DNA of 56,536 nt, taken from contig JAAAJB010000185.1 of the NCBI GenBank assembly GCA_016098155.1, forward strand, positions 1 to 56,536, given 5' to 3'. The translations under genes were made by a program, and so were the position numbers. Under the pieces are notes generated by a model. It made no database searches and was not told the origin of the DNA. It saw only the letters and a program-made list of their open reading frames with translations. Shown here piece after piece: positions 12,209-21,759 of the stretch (its first letter is position 1; each line of letters begins with the position of its first letter). The stretch comes from Actinomortierella ambigua. Taxonomy: Eukaryota > Mortierellomycota > Mortierellomycetes > Mortierellales > Mortierellaceae.

Positions 12209-15200
12209 TTAGCCAGACAGTACCAGCTTGCATAAGGCATTTTTTTTGTCACACGACCGACATGTAGCAAAAGGTGACATACACAATGGCCGGATTGAGA
12301 TATCGGTAGTAGATCAAATGCCCGACAGCCTTGGTGATATTCTCTTCGGGCTCATCTGGGAACTTTGTGCGGAGCGCTTGACCGACCTCCTTGGCGATGT
12401 AGCGAATGCCGTAAGGCATGAGAGGCAGGCTATCCAAGATGGCGTCCAGGAAGGTCTCTGTCCGTGTGCGGAGTTCCTGCAAGTGGCGGATGAACGTGGT
12501 CCGTGTCTCTGGGTCGGCGAGGGCGTCCGAATGGTTGACCTGCAACGGCCGAGCGGAAGGGCGACCGGTTCGCAATTCTTCATTGTTGATGCTGGCCTTG
12601 TAAATCATCAAGGGGTCGCTCTCGAGGTCCAAAAAGTCGTCCTCCAGCACCTGGCGGACAAGAGGGCCCAATAGATCGCGAAGGTACCGTCGTTCTTTGG
12701 CTCCTCGGACGTAGATCATGACCATCTTGACAAACATAAAGTTGCCCCTCATAAAGTCGCTCACGTTCAGGACCTGGTCAACCTCGTCCACAATGGATTG
12801 CTACAAATTTTATGGTTGTCGGGTTTTGGAGAGGAATGATACTCGGTAAGTGAGATAGTCTTTGGCACACCACAGATCTTTTTTTTTTTTGAATATATTC
12901 TGGCCATCATCCAACAAAGTAAATCAACCTAAACTCACCTTAAACAGCTTGAGCAAAAGGTACTCCTCGCGCGAGTTTTGAGCGTAGCCGTACATGGTGA
13001 GCACGACGCTTTCGATCTGCTTCTTGATGCGGTCGGTGAACAGGCCGGTCTTGGACACCATGAAAAACAGCTTGCTAAAATACATGGGCTGTGTTTGAAG
13101 CAAATAAAACAGCTGCTGGTACAAGGCCAGACGATCGCGACTCTCGCGGTCCAACGCTTTGAGCGTGAACGGATTGCTGGTCGCCGAGACGGGCATCGAC
13201 ATGCGGCGCTGAGCCTTCTTCTTTGTCAAAGAAGACGTCGTCTTGAGCACATCGTCCAAGGTGATGTGGTTCTGAACCAACAGTGCAATCTTGATGTCGA
13301 GCTCGTTTAATTGGGCATCCGATTGGCTGTTCTCGCGGATTCGGCGGACCACGATCTGTCGCAGGTTCTCAAGCTCCAGCTCCTCTTCAAAGTCAAAATC
13401 GCTGTCATTCAGCAAATGCAGGAATGTTTTCAGTGTCGAAATAGGTGGATTCGCTCCAGAAGCTAAAATTTGTTGAGAACGAAAAATTCCAGTTAAGAAA
13501 TCAAGGTTGACCGATGAAATCATTTCCATAACATAAAGGATCCCCCCCCCTCATCAATTGAGCATACTCAGACTTCGGTAGTTATCCACGGCAGCCTTGG
13601 TTCGCACAAGGCTCTGGATCTTGATGATTCTATCCATGTTGTTTTGGAAATGGGCCTGGCGCGCCTCGAGCCGTCGACGCTGAAGAACCCCTCGAACCTG
13701 TGCCTGGAGCTTGATGGCGTACGGCTCAAAGACCGAAATCGTTTGCAACTTCTCCTTGAACCGGCGTCTAGCCAGCTCACCGCGTGCTTGAGCCTGTACT
13801 TGGACAAAAAACTCCTCCATGGCCAGCCGTGCTGCTCGCTGTTCCAAGAACCGCCTGCGCTCTAGGGCACCTCGGAAGAGCCGCTGACATTTTGCTACCT
13901 TGTCCGTGTTGTTAGCCCAGAATATATCCCGAACTAAAAAGTGGACAAGAATAAAAGACAGAAGGGAGAGGGAGCAAAGAGTCATGTAAGAGTAAGTAAC
14001 GGAAAACGGGTGGATCTTGTTCTTGTCCTAATAACAGTTACACAAGGAAAGTTGGATTACTTACGTTCTTGGTTGGTGAGACGGGTTGTCTCTGGCTCCA
14101 CCACCTCTTCTACAATTTCTTCTTCCTCATCCTCCTCCTCTTTAACTGGCTCTTCTTCCTTCTGCTCTTCCTCTTCTTGCTCTTCCTCCTCCTCCTCTTC
14201 CTCGAAAATGGTCTCTGTGACGGCATGCTCAGGCGCGCTTAACTCGCGTGCCAGTGCTGTACCAACATTGCCAAAACTTGGCAGTGTGATTCCTGCCGCA
14301 TCCAGTCCTTTCCGGGTGGCAGCGATCTCAGCATCCGTGAACTGGAGCTCACCGACCAGATTCTTCATGTTGGGTGCCATACCTCTTGATGCCAAAAAGT
14401 GACTGGATCAAGCAAAGGGAGGGAGTGTCAGCCATATACGGTATTCTATCGATTGGCGCGATTCATCGAGATATGCCATTCAAGGAAATCCAATTGTGAA
14501 TATTACCTGAGGGCATGGATACAGTAAATGACTTTGGGAATGTTCTTCTTGTCGTAGAGATCTGTGAGCTCAAAAATAAAGATCTAAGATAAAAAAAATG
14601 TGTAAACTGGTTAGTTCGTCGGGATAGCTATAGCACAGTTAAGATTGACGAATTTGTGCACGGTGAAACCGAAACCATACTTCTGGTAATTTAATTTTTC
14701 GCATGGCCTTGAAAATATAGTTGATGTTATCCGAGTGCTTGAACTGAAGCACGGGGTGCTAAGAAATGAACAAAAGGTACAATGAAAAACGATAAGAAAC
14801 CGCGTCGAGATTCCGAGTGCTACCCCCGTTCCACGTTGACGATTTGTGTATCTTGATGATGTAATTATACCTCAAAGATCTTTTTGACGGAGGCTGGATC
14901 AAATGTTCGAGCCAGCTTGGCCAAAACAACGCCATTCCTGAGGCTTTCTTCAAGATTCGTGACCGGGTCAATTTCCTCGCCGATACATGCTTCGAGCCAT
15001 CTAGCGTAGAAAAGATTCATTGTTGTTGTTGTTGATGCTCAAAATGAGTCGAGGTGGGGCGTACACTCACAGGTAGGGGGAGAGGAGACCTAGTTCTTTC
15101 GTGGATGGATCAGTTTCCAAAAAAAAAAAAAAAAAAAATGCAGCAACTTACTCTTTGGCTTCACCAATATGGCAAAGGTAATCGTAGGCTTGGACCATCT

Positions 15201-16026
15201 TTCGTGACTGGTCCATCCAACGGCCGCCTCTAACACCATCCTCGCGCTGAATACGGAGACGGCCCTTCATTCCTACATGCCCCGAGGGTGCATCAAGAGA
15301 GCATTTTTGTTAGCAGACCGTTATACTAGTATGTTGGATCCCAACAGGATGACTAAGATTTGGCTCCGTGCCCTCAGGTGCGCAAGGGGCTAGTGAAGAA
15401 GGCGGAGGGGACAGAGGGGGAGCTGGGTTGGGGAGTCATCTGATCCAAAGTCAAGTTTTCTGTGTCCGGTACACAGACTGTTGGGGTTTTTAGAAAAGGG
15501 CGCTGTTGTCATGGTACTAAAGGTGGCCGTATGACCAACAGGAAAAAGTACAATAATAGGGGGAGGGGCATCGTGGCAAGGGGGCGAGGAGGGTAAGCAT
15601 TATTCATATTTGTGTTTGTTGATGTGCGCCCTTCTCCCTCCCCCCCCCCCTTTTTTTTTCTGTCTCCTTTCCTCTACGCACTGTAGAGTGATGGTATGTC
15701 GATATTCCTTCAAGTCGATCTTCAGTCGACCCTGCGTTGTCGCTTGATGTTCTCCTCGTCCTCCAAAAGTCCTGACCACTATGGTGAATATTGCCTTGCG
15801 ACGGTGTTGCTGACTTGAGGGACAAGAGAGTTTTCGGACCCATGTGTGTGCCACCATTGTATGTTGCCTGCAAGAAATGGAAGAGCCCAGCAGGAACAAT
15901 AAAAAACGATCAATTATTACCAGTGACATCTTCGCCTTCTCCTACGAGGTTAAGGTCGGCTAACGAAGACACTGATATCAGTGTGGACATGGGCCGCATC
16001 TCGCGCACCGGAGGACTAGACAACAT
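10491..16026 (-). CDS. IQGAP-family scaffold protein (Ras-GAP-like)
   Basis: Cytokinetic actomyosin-ring scaffold related to yeast Iqg1 and fission-yeast Rng2. Twelve exons join in phase to 1233 residues: 16026-15921, 15272-15152, 15000-14871, 14758-14681, 14583-14507, 14402-14065, 13933-13568, 13462-12939, 12800-12283, 12150-12084, 11989-11866 and 11743-10491. Order: calponin-homology domain (YDYLCHIGEAKEWLEACIGE, NGVVLAKLARTF, IPKVIYCIHALSHFLASRG), an acidic Glu-rich linker, several IQ-like motifs (exon at 13933-13568), the GAP-related domain (LPYGIRYIAKEVG, YYRYLNPAIV near 748) and the RasGAP C-terminal domain. Known IQGAPs bind Cdc42/Rac rather than activating Ras GTP hydrolysis. A run of 15 Gln interrupts the C-terminal part. 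The first exon and its 648-base intron are less certain: they were chosen because phase (G|GA ATG) and donor fit. A start at 15270 is the alternative. Confidence 0.92.
11250..11294 (-). repeat. CAG/CAA repeat encoding poly-Gln in IQGAP
   Basis: A run of mixed CAG and CAA codons encodes 15 consecutive Gln between the RasGAP and RasGAP_C parts of the IQGAP protein. A stretch rich in Pro/Ser, Asn and Thr follows. It is an in-frame low-complexity insertion in a probable surface loop. Mixed codons make it less prone to slippage than pure CAG. Confidence 0.85.
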
Positions 16027-17196
16027 GACCGGTGGGTTGTTGGTGGGAGCGACAGTGAAGAGATGGGAGAAAAGACAATGGGAGGGAGACAAGGTTGTGA
16101 AAGGGAAGGGAGAGAGGGAGGAAGGTAGGAAAGTAGGAGAGAAGGGAGGATAGGGTATACGCGATGGGACAACAAGTTTGGTGGAGAAGGGAAAGAGTAG
16201 AGAGAGAAAGAGAGAGAGAGAAAGAAAGAAAAAGAAAGAGGCAAAAGAGACGAGACAATCAAAATGAGGCAAACGAGACGACAAGTGAAGAGAGGAGAAC
16301 TGCTGTAGGTCAAGGAAGAATCGGATATCATTCCAGTTTGCACCCAAACAGGAAGTGGAGTCTAGTGACACGAGCCAGGTGGATTCTATGTATTCCTCCA
16401 ACGTCTTTTTTTTTCCTCTTCTTCTTAATAGCAAATGTTGAATGAGAATGTGCAATGGAGCTTAGTGAGGGAATGAATGAGTGGATGTTGTTGACATAGC
16501 ATACACACCGGTACACACACCCTCTTTCACCTCCACATGGTCGTGGGCAAGCATGCGTGACCACCTTTCCAAGCACGAAAAAAGGGGCATACTATGGATG
16601 ACCACTCACCCACATCCTGCGGAGTTGGTGGGGGAGGAGGGTGGGAGAGGAAGTGAGCACCGCGTTTGTGGAGTGAGGGGGAGAGACTGTGGCCTGCCAG
16701 CACTAGCTATGCAGCAAGCGCGTTTCAAGACACGCATCCAATGAAAGGGAGTGCGATAGGTCGCGAGAGAGGCGCGGCGAGAGAGGCGCGCTGGAGAACT
16801 TGGATTTGAACCTATTCCTTGGTACACTTCCTTTCCTTTCTGAAGGGCATTTACCCCTCTATTTCAGCTGTGCTCTCGAAGCTTGTTCACTGCGTTCATC
16901 ATATCAAGGAAGGGTCGACTCCAGTCCAATACGGCGTGAGAGTAGATGAATCCCACGCGCCTCCCTCCCAATTGCTCACTCACCTGGGAGGGGCGGCCCA
17001 CAAGTCCATAACCCACGCCCCTCCGCACTGCCACAAACATGATATTTCCAAACCAGGTAGTCTGTAAGTGTTGAGTCACCAGCCCCTTGCCTGCTCGCCG
17101 CAGTAAATGGACAAACAAAGCTGTACTGAATCCTGCGTCCTCCAGACTCCTCCTTGGAAACAGGAGGACTCAAAACATTACAACAGTGAAAGGATG
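16027..17196. other. Divergent intergenic region
   Basis: This lies between the IQGAP start and the unrecognised gene on the plus strand. On the minus strand, 16050-16260 is strongly pyrimidine-rich (CT tracts), as expected of a fungal promoter or 5' leader for IQGAP. A short direct repeat of gcgagagaggcgcg occurs twice in a row near 16762-16790. I see no gene. Confidence 0.5.
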
Positions 17197-17204
17197 TATA
17201 TAAA
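17197..17204 (+). promoter_or_regulatory. TATA box
   Basis: A TATATAAA box lies about 152 bases upstream of the ATG at 17356 and is followed by a CT-rich leader. No other TATA-like sequence in the leader is better placed. It supports transcription of the unrecognised gene downstream. Confidence 0.5.
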
Positions 17205-17355
17205 CGTCGGCCTTGAGCACCTTCTCTCTTGCACCCACCTTTGCACACCACTAGCACGATACACATTCTCTTTCTTTAGCTACTTGCCTGGGCACCTCAT
17301 TCCCAATCCAAAACCTCTACATACTTTGCTTCCTTCACTGCTTCACCTATTAGCC

Positions 17356-19174
17356 ATGGCTTGCACAACCACCACCACCACCACAGCCGCCTCTTGCGCC
17401 AGCCGTCACGACACCAGCATGCCCGACATGCTCGCCTTCACACAGATGGTTGTCGCTGCTTTCGCTGAGCGTCCTTCGCCTTCCATAATATCGCCGTCGT
17501 CCACCACTGTCGTTACTGCAGCTGCCGCCTGTGCCGCTCATGTCTCTGCGGCTGAACGAACGGAGCAGTTGTCTTTTGAAAATTCGTCTTTCATGCGTGG
17601 TACCTCTAGCACCACCAATACTACCACCAACACTACCACCACCAACAACAACGCTACGACGACTGCCTCCGAGCCGTCGTCTTCCTCATGCTCGTCACGT
17701 TTCCTTGTCGACCCTCAGCGGTCATTCTTTGGTCCTCACCATGTCGTCCACAACAAGGTATCGGAGACCGAGGTCGCAGCTGCAGCCGCAGCCCCTCTGT
17801 TCTTCTCCGAGCTCTACAACATGCAACAACGCAAGTTGCAGTCTGAAAAGAGGCAGTACCTGGAACTCCAGCAGCAGCAGCAGCAGCAGCAGCAACTTCG
17901 TTGTCTCAACAGACAGTTGTCCTATATCAGTGGTTCAGACAACAGATACGGTGGCATCAGCGGCCGATCGACCACCGAGGCCACGGCTTCGGCCAAATTG
18001 TGTGCCGCCCGTGCTGGCGGACGTGTCGGCGGCCCGTCTTGCAAGGCGGATCTTAACCCACAGCCGTTGTTTGATCCATGCGCAAGAAAGACTCACTGTC
18101 CCCCCGCAGATGACGACGACGTCGACGACGACGACGGCAACGATTACCGCTACTACAGCCACAACATTCTGGCCGTCGTGCAGCCGGTCTGCGCTACTTG
18201 CTAATGCATCTTCGTCTTCATCATCATCACCTTTGTCGCACGAGATGCCAAGCACCAGCAGGTCCTGGTTGCCCATTATAAGTAACGAGTATTTTGTGAT
18301 GGAGGAGGATACGAGTGGAAGTGAGGTAGAAGAGGATACGTCCGAGGAGGAAGAGGAGGACGACCTGGAGATGTTGGACCTCTGGGGAGAGACAGAGGAC
18401 TCTTCGTCATTGGACGAGATGAACGCTTACGACCAGTGGTTGCTCTCCGACCCCGACCTGGTGCTGGCCGTCTGTCGCCCGCGCGTCTTCAACGAGGCGT
18501 CGAGCATGGCCTTTTACATGACGCCGCTCGCGATGGCGACGATGGTCCAGGCGCTGCGGGGCCGGCATGCGTCTGCCTGCGTGCACATGAACCTGCGGAT
18601 CCCGCGCCACTGCCTCTTTGACGACATGGACTGGTCATCCGGTGCACTGCGGATGCTCTGCCTGCCCAACGCCGGAGGCAGCTCGCACCTGTCCGAGGTC
18701 TTGTCGCTCGAGATCTTGCATCGCTGCCTCGGCGCCGAGTTGGCCGAGACGGAGATGGAGATTCGGTACTTTTTTGCGTACCAGCCCATCACGGACTATA
18801 CGGTCACCGTGCCGTCCTTGGCTGGCTTGGTCGGATATGGCCATGGCCATGGCCATGGCCATGCTCATGCTCATCATCATGGCCCTGTCAAATTGGGTGT
18901 CTCGGTCACACGCGCCTTTAGCTTTCGTGGCCCTTACCGTCGAGCCGACTGCCGGAAACTGTTGAGGAAGAAGCTGCGAGGTATTATTGCTTCGTCGAAG
19001 AATGTGGTTGGCGGAAAGCTGTACAAGCAGATCCTTCATGTCCTGGTACCTTCGGGCAAGGTGGCGCGGACGGTCTACTCGACCTGGAAGCGCATGTCTG
19101 CCGAGCTTGTTCATAACACCGTCGTGGTTGTGTCCATTGTGAACGCTCCTTGGGTGTTTACGAACCGTCGGTGA
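17356..19174 (+). CDS. Unrecognised protein with poly-Gln, acidic and His-rich tracts
   Basis: I do not recognise this family. Translation from ATG 17356 gives a Thr/Ser-rich N-terminus (MACTTTTTTTAASC), then a poly-Gln run near 17868-17895 and an acidic stretch, stopping at 18204. The conserved-looking C-terminal half is in another frame and runs to 19174: an acidic segment, DQWLLSDPDLVLAVCRPRVF, MNLRIPRHCLFDDMDW, a GHGHGHGHAHAHHHG tract and a basic end with CRKLLRKKLRGI and SIVNAPWVFTNRR. An intron must join the frames. The best acceptor is ..GAG|ATGCCAAGC at 18245, after a ctaat branch-like site and a pyrimidine tract, with phase 0. Donors of matching phase are GTATCG at 17758 or a weak one near 18187. 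The span is given as gene limits. TATA and leader support expression. Confidence 0.6.
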
Positions 19175-19837
19175 AACATAAGGTGGCGACCCTTTTTTTT
19201 TTTTTTTTTTTTTTGAAAGACAAGAGTGCGAGCAATAAATTGCCATGCTCTCGATCAGGTGCTTTGTAGAGGGCTCGATAACGAATGAACAATGTGCCAT
19301 GCATGTAGCCCAAGAATGGGAGTAAAGTGGGCAGACATTGGCTTCTGACCTGTGGCCCGTCAAATGTTGATACAAGCAGCACCTGAATCAAAGTGATAGC
19401 GTGCCTTCACCGAAACCAAGCTCGAATATTCAAAAAATTGAAAGGGATTGTTTGCAAGACTAGTTTATGGAGAATGCTGTTGCCAGACTACTTTGAAGGA
19501 CGATGCGCAAAGTGTGTATGTATTTAGGTGTCGAGCGAGGCCAGCCTTACTGTCGACCACAAATATGTTGAGTTACGCCGATGCAGGGTCTACTGGTGTA
19601 GGCGTTGCCAAGGCACTGGGTGTAGAGGTGGAGACAGGCAAAGCATCATTCCAGGTTCTGTCCAGAGGCGCGTTGGTGAGAATTTGGTTGAAGTGAACAC
19701 CGCCCCGCTCTGCGTCAGCCACAGCGATGGCTTTCCTGGCCTGTGTAACTTTGTACGAGTAAGTCTACGAAGGTTTCAAAACACAAAAGAATGTTAGAAT
19801 TCGAGGGTACCTTGTTTTCTTATGAGACCTGTATTTT
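19175..19837. other. Convergent intergenic region
   Basis: This lies between two convergent gene ends. It holds a run of 20 or so T residues just after the 19174 stop, on the plus strand. Otherwise I see no coding pattern, RNA gene or repeat. Confidence 0.45.
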
Positions 19838-20131
19838 CTATGGGCCAACGAGAGCCTGAAAAACCCCTTTGTAGCTTCTCCATTCGCTTTTGGGCAACAG
19901 CCATACCAAAAAGGTCCCAGTGAACCCCAAAATCGCAGCAACGGCGATGAGAACAAAGAGATAGCCGATACTGATCTGCATATCAGACAAGGCAATCGCC
20001 CCAGTGCCTGTGATGAGAATGGTCAGGGCAACAAACAGCAGTAAACCCTCACGTCGCATGTATGAGCGCATTCCGGACTCATATCGATCCAGGAAAGCCT
20101 GGTGCTTCATCAGCTTCCGTGGGGTCATCAT
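19838..20131 (-). CDS. Small two-TM membrane protein, unknown family
   Basis: A single-exon frame of 97 residues starting MMTPRKLMKHQAFLDRYESG. The N-terminus is basic and soluble (to about residue 29). Two hydrophobic helices follow, about 30-49 (LLLFVALTILITGTGAIAL) and 54-79 (IGYLFVLIAVAAILGFTGTF), then a short basic tail KSEWRSYKGVFQALVGP. By the positive-inside rule both termini probably face the cytosol. The frame stays open upstream, but that part is a CT-rich leader, and the chosen Met pair follows an ACA context. I do not recognise the family. Size and hairpin topology are compatible with a small organellar or ER assembly factor, but nothing here proves a role. It lies tail-on behind TAF13 on the same strand. 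Confidence 0.65.
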   Translation of the reverse strand: MMTPRKLMKHQAFLDRYESGMRSYMRREGLLLFVALTILITGTGAIALSDMQISIGYLFVLIAVAAILGFTGTFLVWLLPKSEWRSYKGVFQALVGP

Positions 20132-20712
20132 TGTGGTTGGCTTGTTGGGGAAAGAGGCAAAAAAGCGCTTGTATGTGAGAAGGCAGTAAGGTAGGAGTTG
20201 AGGTGTGTGGTTAAGGAAGAGAGCCAGGAAACGCAAGTGGTTCTTTGTGATGACAGTACAGGGGTGGGAGGTAAAGTGAAGGAAAAAAAGAGGTGAGAGA
20301 GTGTGTGTGAGAGAGAGAGAGAAAGAGGAAAGAGATGAGTGGGAATACGGAGTCATAAAGAGGAAAACAGCACACAGGGACCAGAGCCGACTTATTATTA
20401 CAGGCTTCACCTATTGGCCTTGTTTCGATAGACCCCGGTCCAGCCTGCTCCCCCCCCCCCATTCAGCTGAAGCCACTCTCCAATTGACCGAGGTTTGTGG
20501 TAAGGTAGGGAGCTTCATCTGGCACAAGATGAGAAGCAAGAAGAGATGCTATGAACATTTCATACGATAAAACAAAGGCGCTGCTGCGGGCAAATGCTTA
20601 TTGTGCGATACAACTACAGAAATATGATAATATACAAGGGGGGTTTGGCGAAGGACGTGAGGGGTCATGCACTCGAACATCCGTGTGTCGTGTTGTGTTG
20701 GACAAAGTCCAG
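20132..20712. other. Intergenic region between two minus-strand genes
   Basis: This holds GA-rich DNA (CT-rich on the minus strand, 20270-20340), probably the leader or promoter of the small membrane-protein gene, and the 3' flank of TAF13. No further gene is seen. Confidence 0.45.
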
Positions 20713-21351
20713 CTAAGAAGCGTCCTTGTCCTTGGATTTTGTGTTGTCAAGCTCGGGAATGTCGGCCAACTTCTTTGCTCGTCGAATATCCTCATTCATA
20801 TACAGCAACTCCTCGATACGAGCTCGCTTCTTGGCGTCCTTTCTCAAAACAAACTTGAAATCCTCGACATTCACTCTGCCTCGCTTGTCCGACACTGCCG
20901 ATGCTTGGTGACACTATCAGGAAGGAGAAGAAGAAGAAGAAAAAAAACACAAGGACCACAATTAGCAAAAGGCTTGCCAGAGGAGTTTTGTGCGAGCCTG
21001 GCCCTTGCTACGTAACACTCATACACAACATAGGTGGCCATACCACGTCTGTCAGGTACTCAATGAGCATGTCCTCCATGACACCAACTGCATCTGCGGA
21101 GGGGTTAGGCACATCGCCAAAGCCATACATGAGCTGCTTCACTAGAAGGGTGTTCAACAAAGGAGTAGCAAAAGAGTTGATTGTTAGTCCATGGTTGAGG
21201 TTGTTATGGCTAGTGCATCATGGGCTAGGATGTGAAGCATGGTGACGAGTGGTGGTCGCCGCGACATACATTCTTTTGAGAAGACATATTTCTTCCGCTT
21301 GGTGCGCGATTCGTTGGTAGAGCCAGGTGGGCGTCCGATGGGTGCTGACAT
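20713..21351 (-). CDS. TAF13: TFIID subunit TAF13
   Basis: Histone-fold subunit of the general transcription factor TFIID; it pairs with TAF11 and contacts TBP in the nucleus. Exons 21351-21270, 21141-21044 and 20913-20713 join in phase to 126 residues, matching the usual size (about 124 in human). The sequence begins MSAPIGRPPGSTNESRTKRK and continues YVFSKELKQLMYGFGD, VPNPSADAVGVMEDMLIEYL, RGRVNVEDFKFVLRKDAKK, RIEELLYMNEDIRRAKKL. These are the histone-fold alpha-helices in family order. The gene is divergent from ASCC2/Cue3, and the two share about 400 bases of promoter. Identity is secure. Confidence 0.95.
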
Positions 21352-21759
21352 CCTGGTTGTGCTGTCTGTGAGTCCTAGAGGACGGGCGCGCACAAGGTTG
21401 CTCTTTTTGGGCTGAGCGGGGGAGGAGGGAGGAGTGTGCGGCGTGACAAGCCACCTCTGTCATTCTTGCGGACTTTTGTCTATCACTATGGAGCTCGTGG
21501 AGCAGACCCCAGCAGGCGGGACTGACTGACGGACGGAGGGAGGAATAGAAAGAGCCATGCCAAAAACCGCAGTTTCTCTCACATCCACAAGAAAAAAGGA
21601 AGGCATCTCCTTCTCACGAGTGACAAGGACTCAACTGCGTCTTCTCCTTCTTTTCATCTCCTTCATCCTCTTTCACGCCTGCATCTAACAGCTCATTCAC
21701 AACAAAGTATTTCACTTCCACTCCTCCCCCCCCCCTCCTTCAACATCACCTGCAGCATC
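21352..21759. promoter_or_regulatory. Shared divergent promoter of TAF13 and Cue3/ASCC2
   Basis: A 408-base gap separates the two start codons. The Cue3 side is CT-rich for the last 100-150 bases before the ATG, as in many fungal leaders. No canonical TATA box is visible on either side. This suggests a TATA-less bidirectional promoter; that is inference. Confidence 0.5.

Noticed and set aside
15090..15097. Possible tiny exon between IQGAP exons 2 and 3 (reading LGLLSPYL)
   Set aside because: Direct joining of 15152 to 15000 gives the family sequence GEAKEWLEACIGEE; adding the small exon would break it and the phase.
15604..15929. Minus-strand frames between IQGAP exons 1 and 2
   Set aside because: They lie in the proposed first intron, end in a CCCCCC/TTTTTT tract and do not join in phase to the CH-domain exon.
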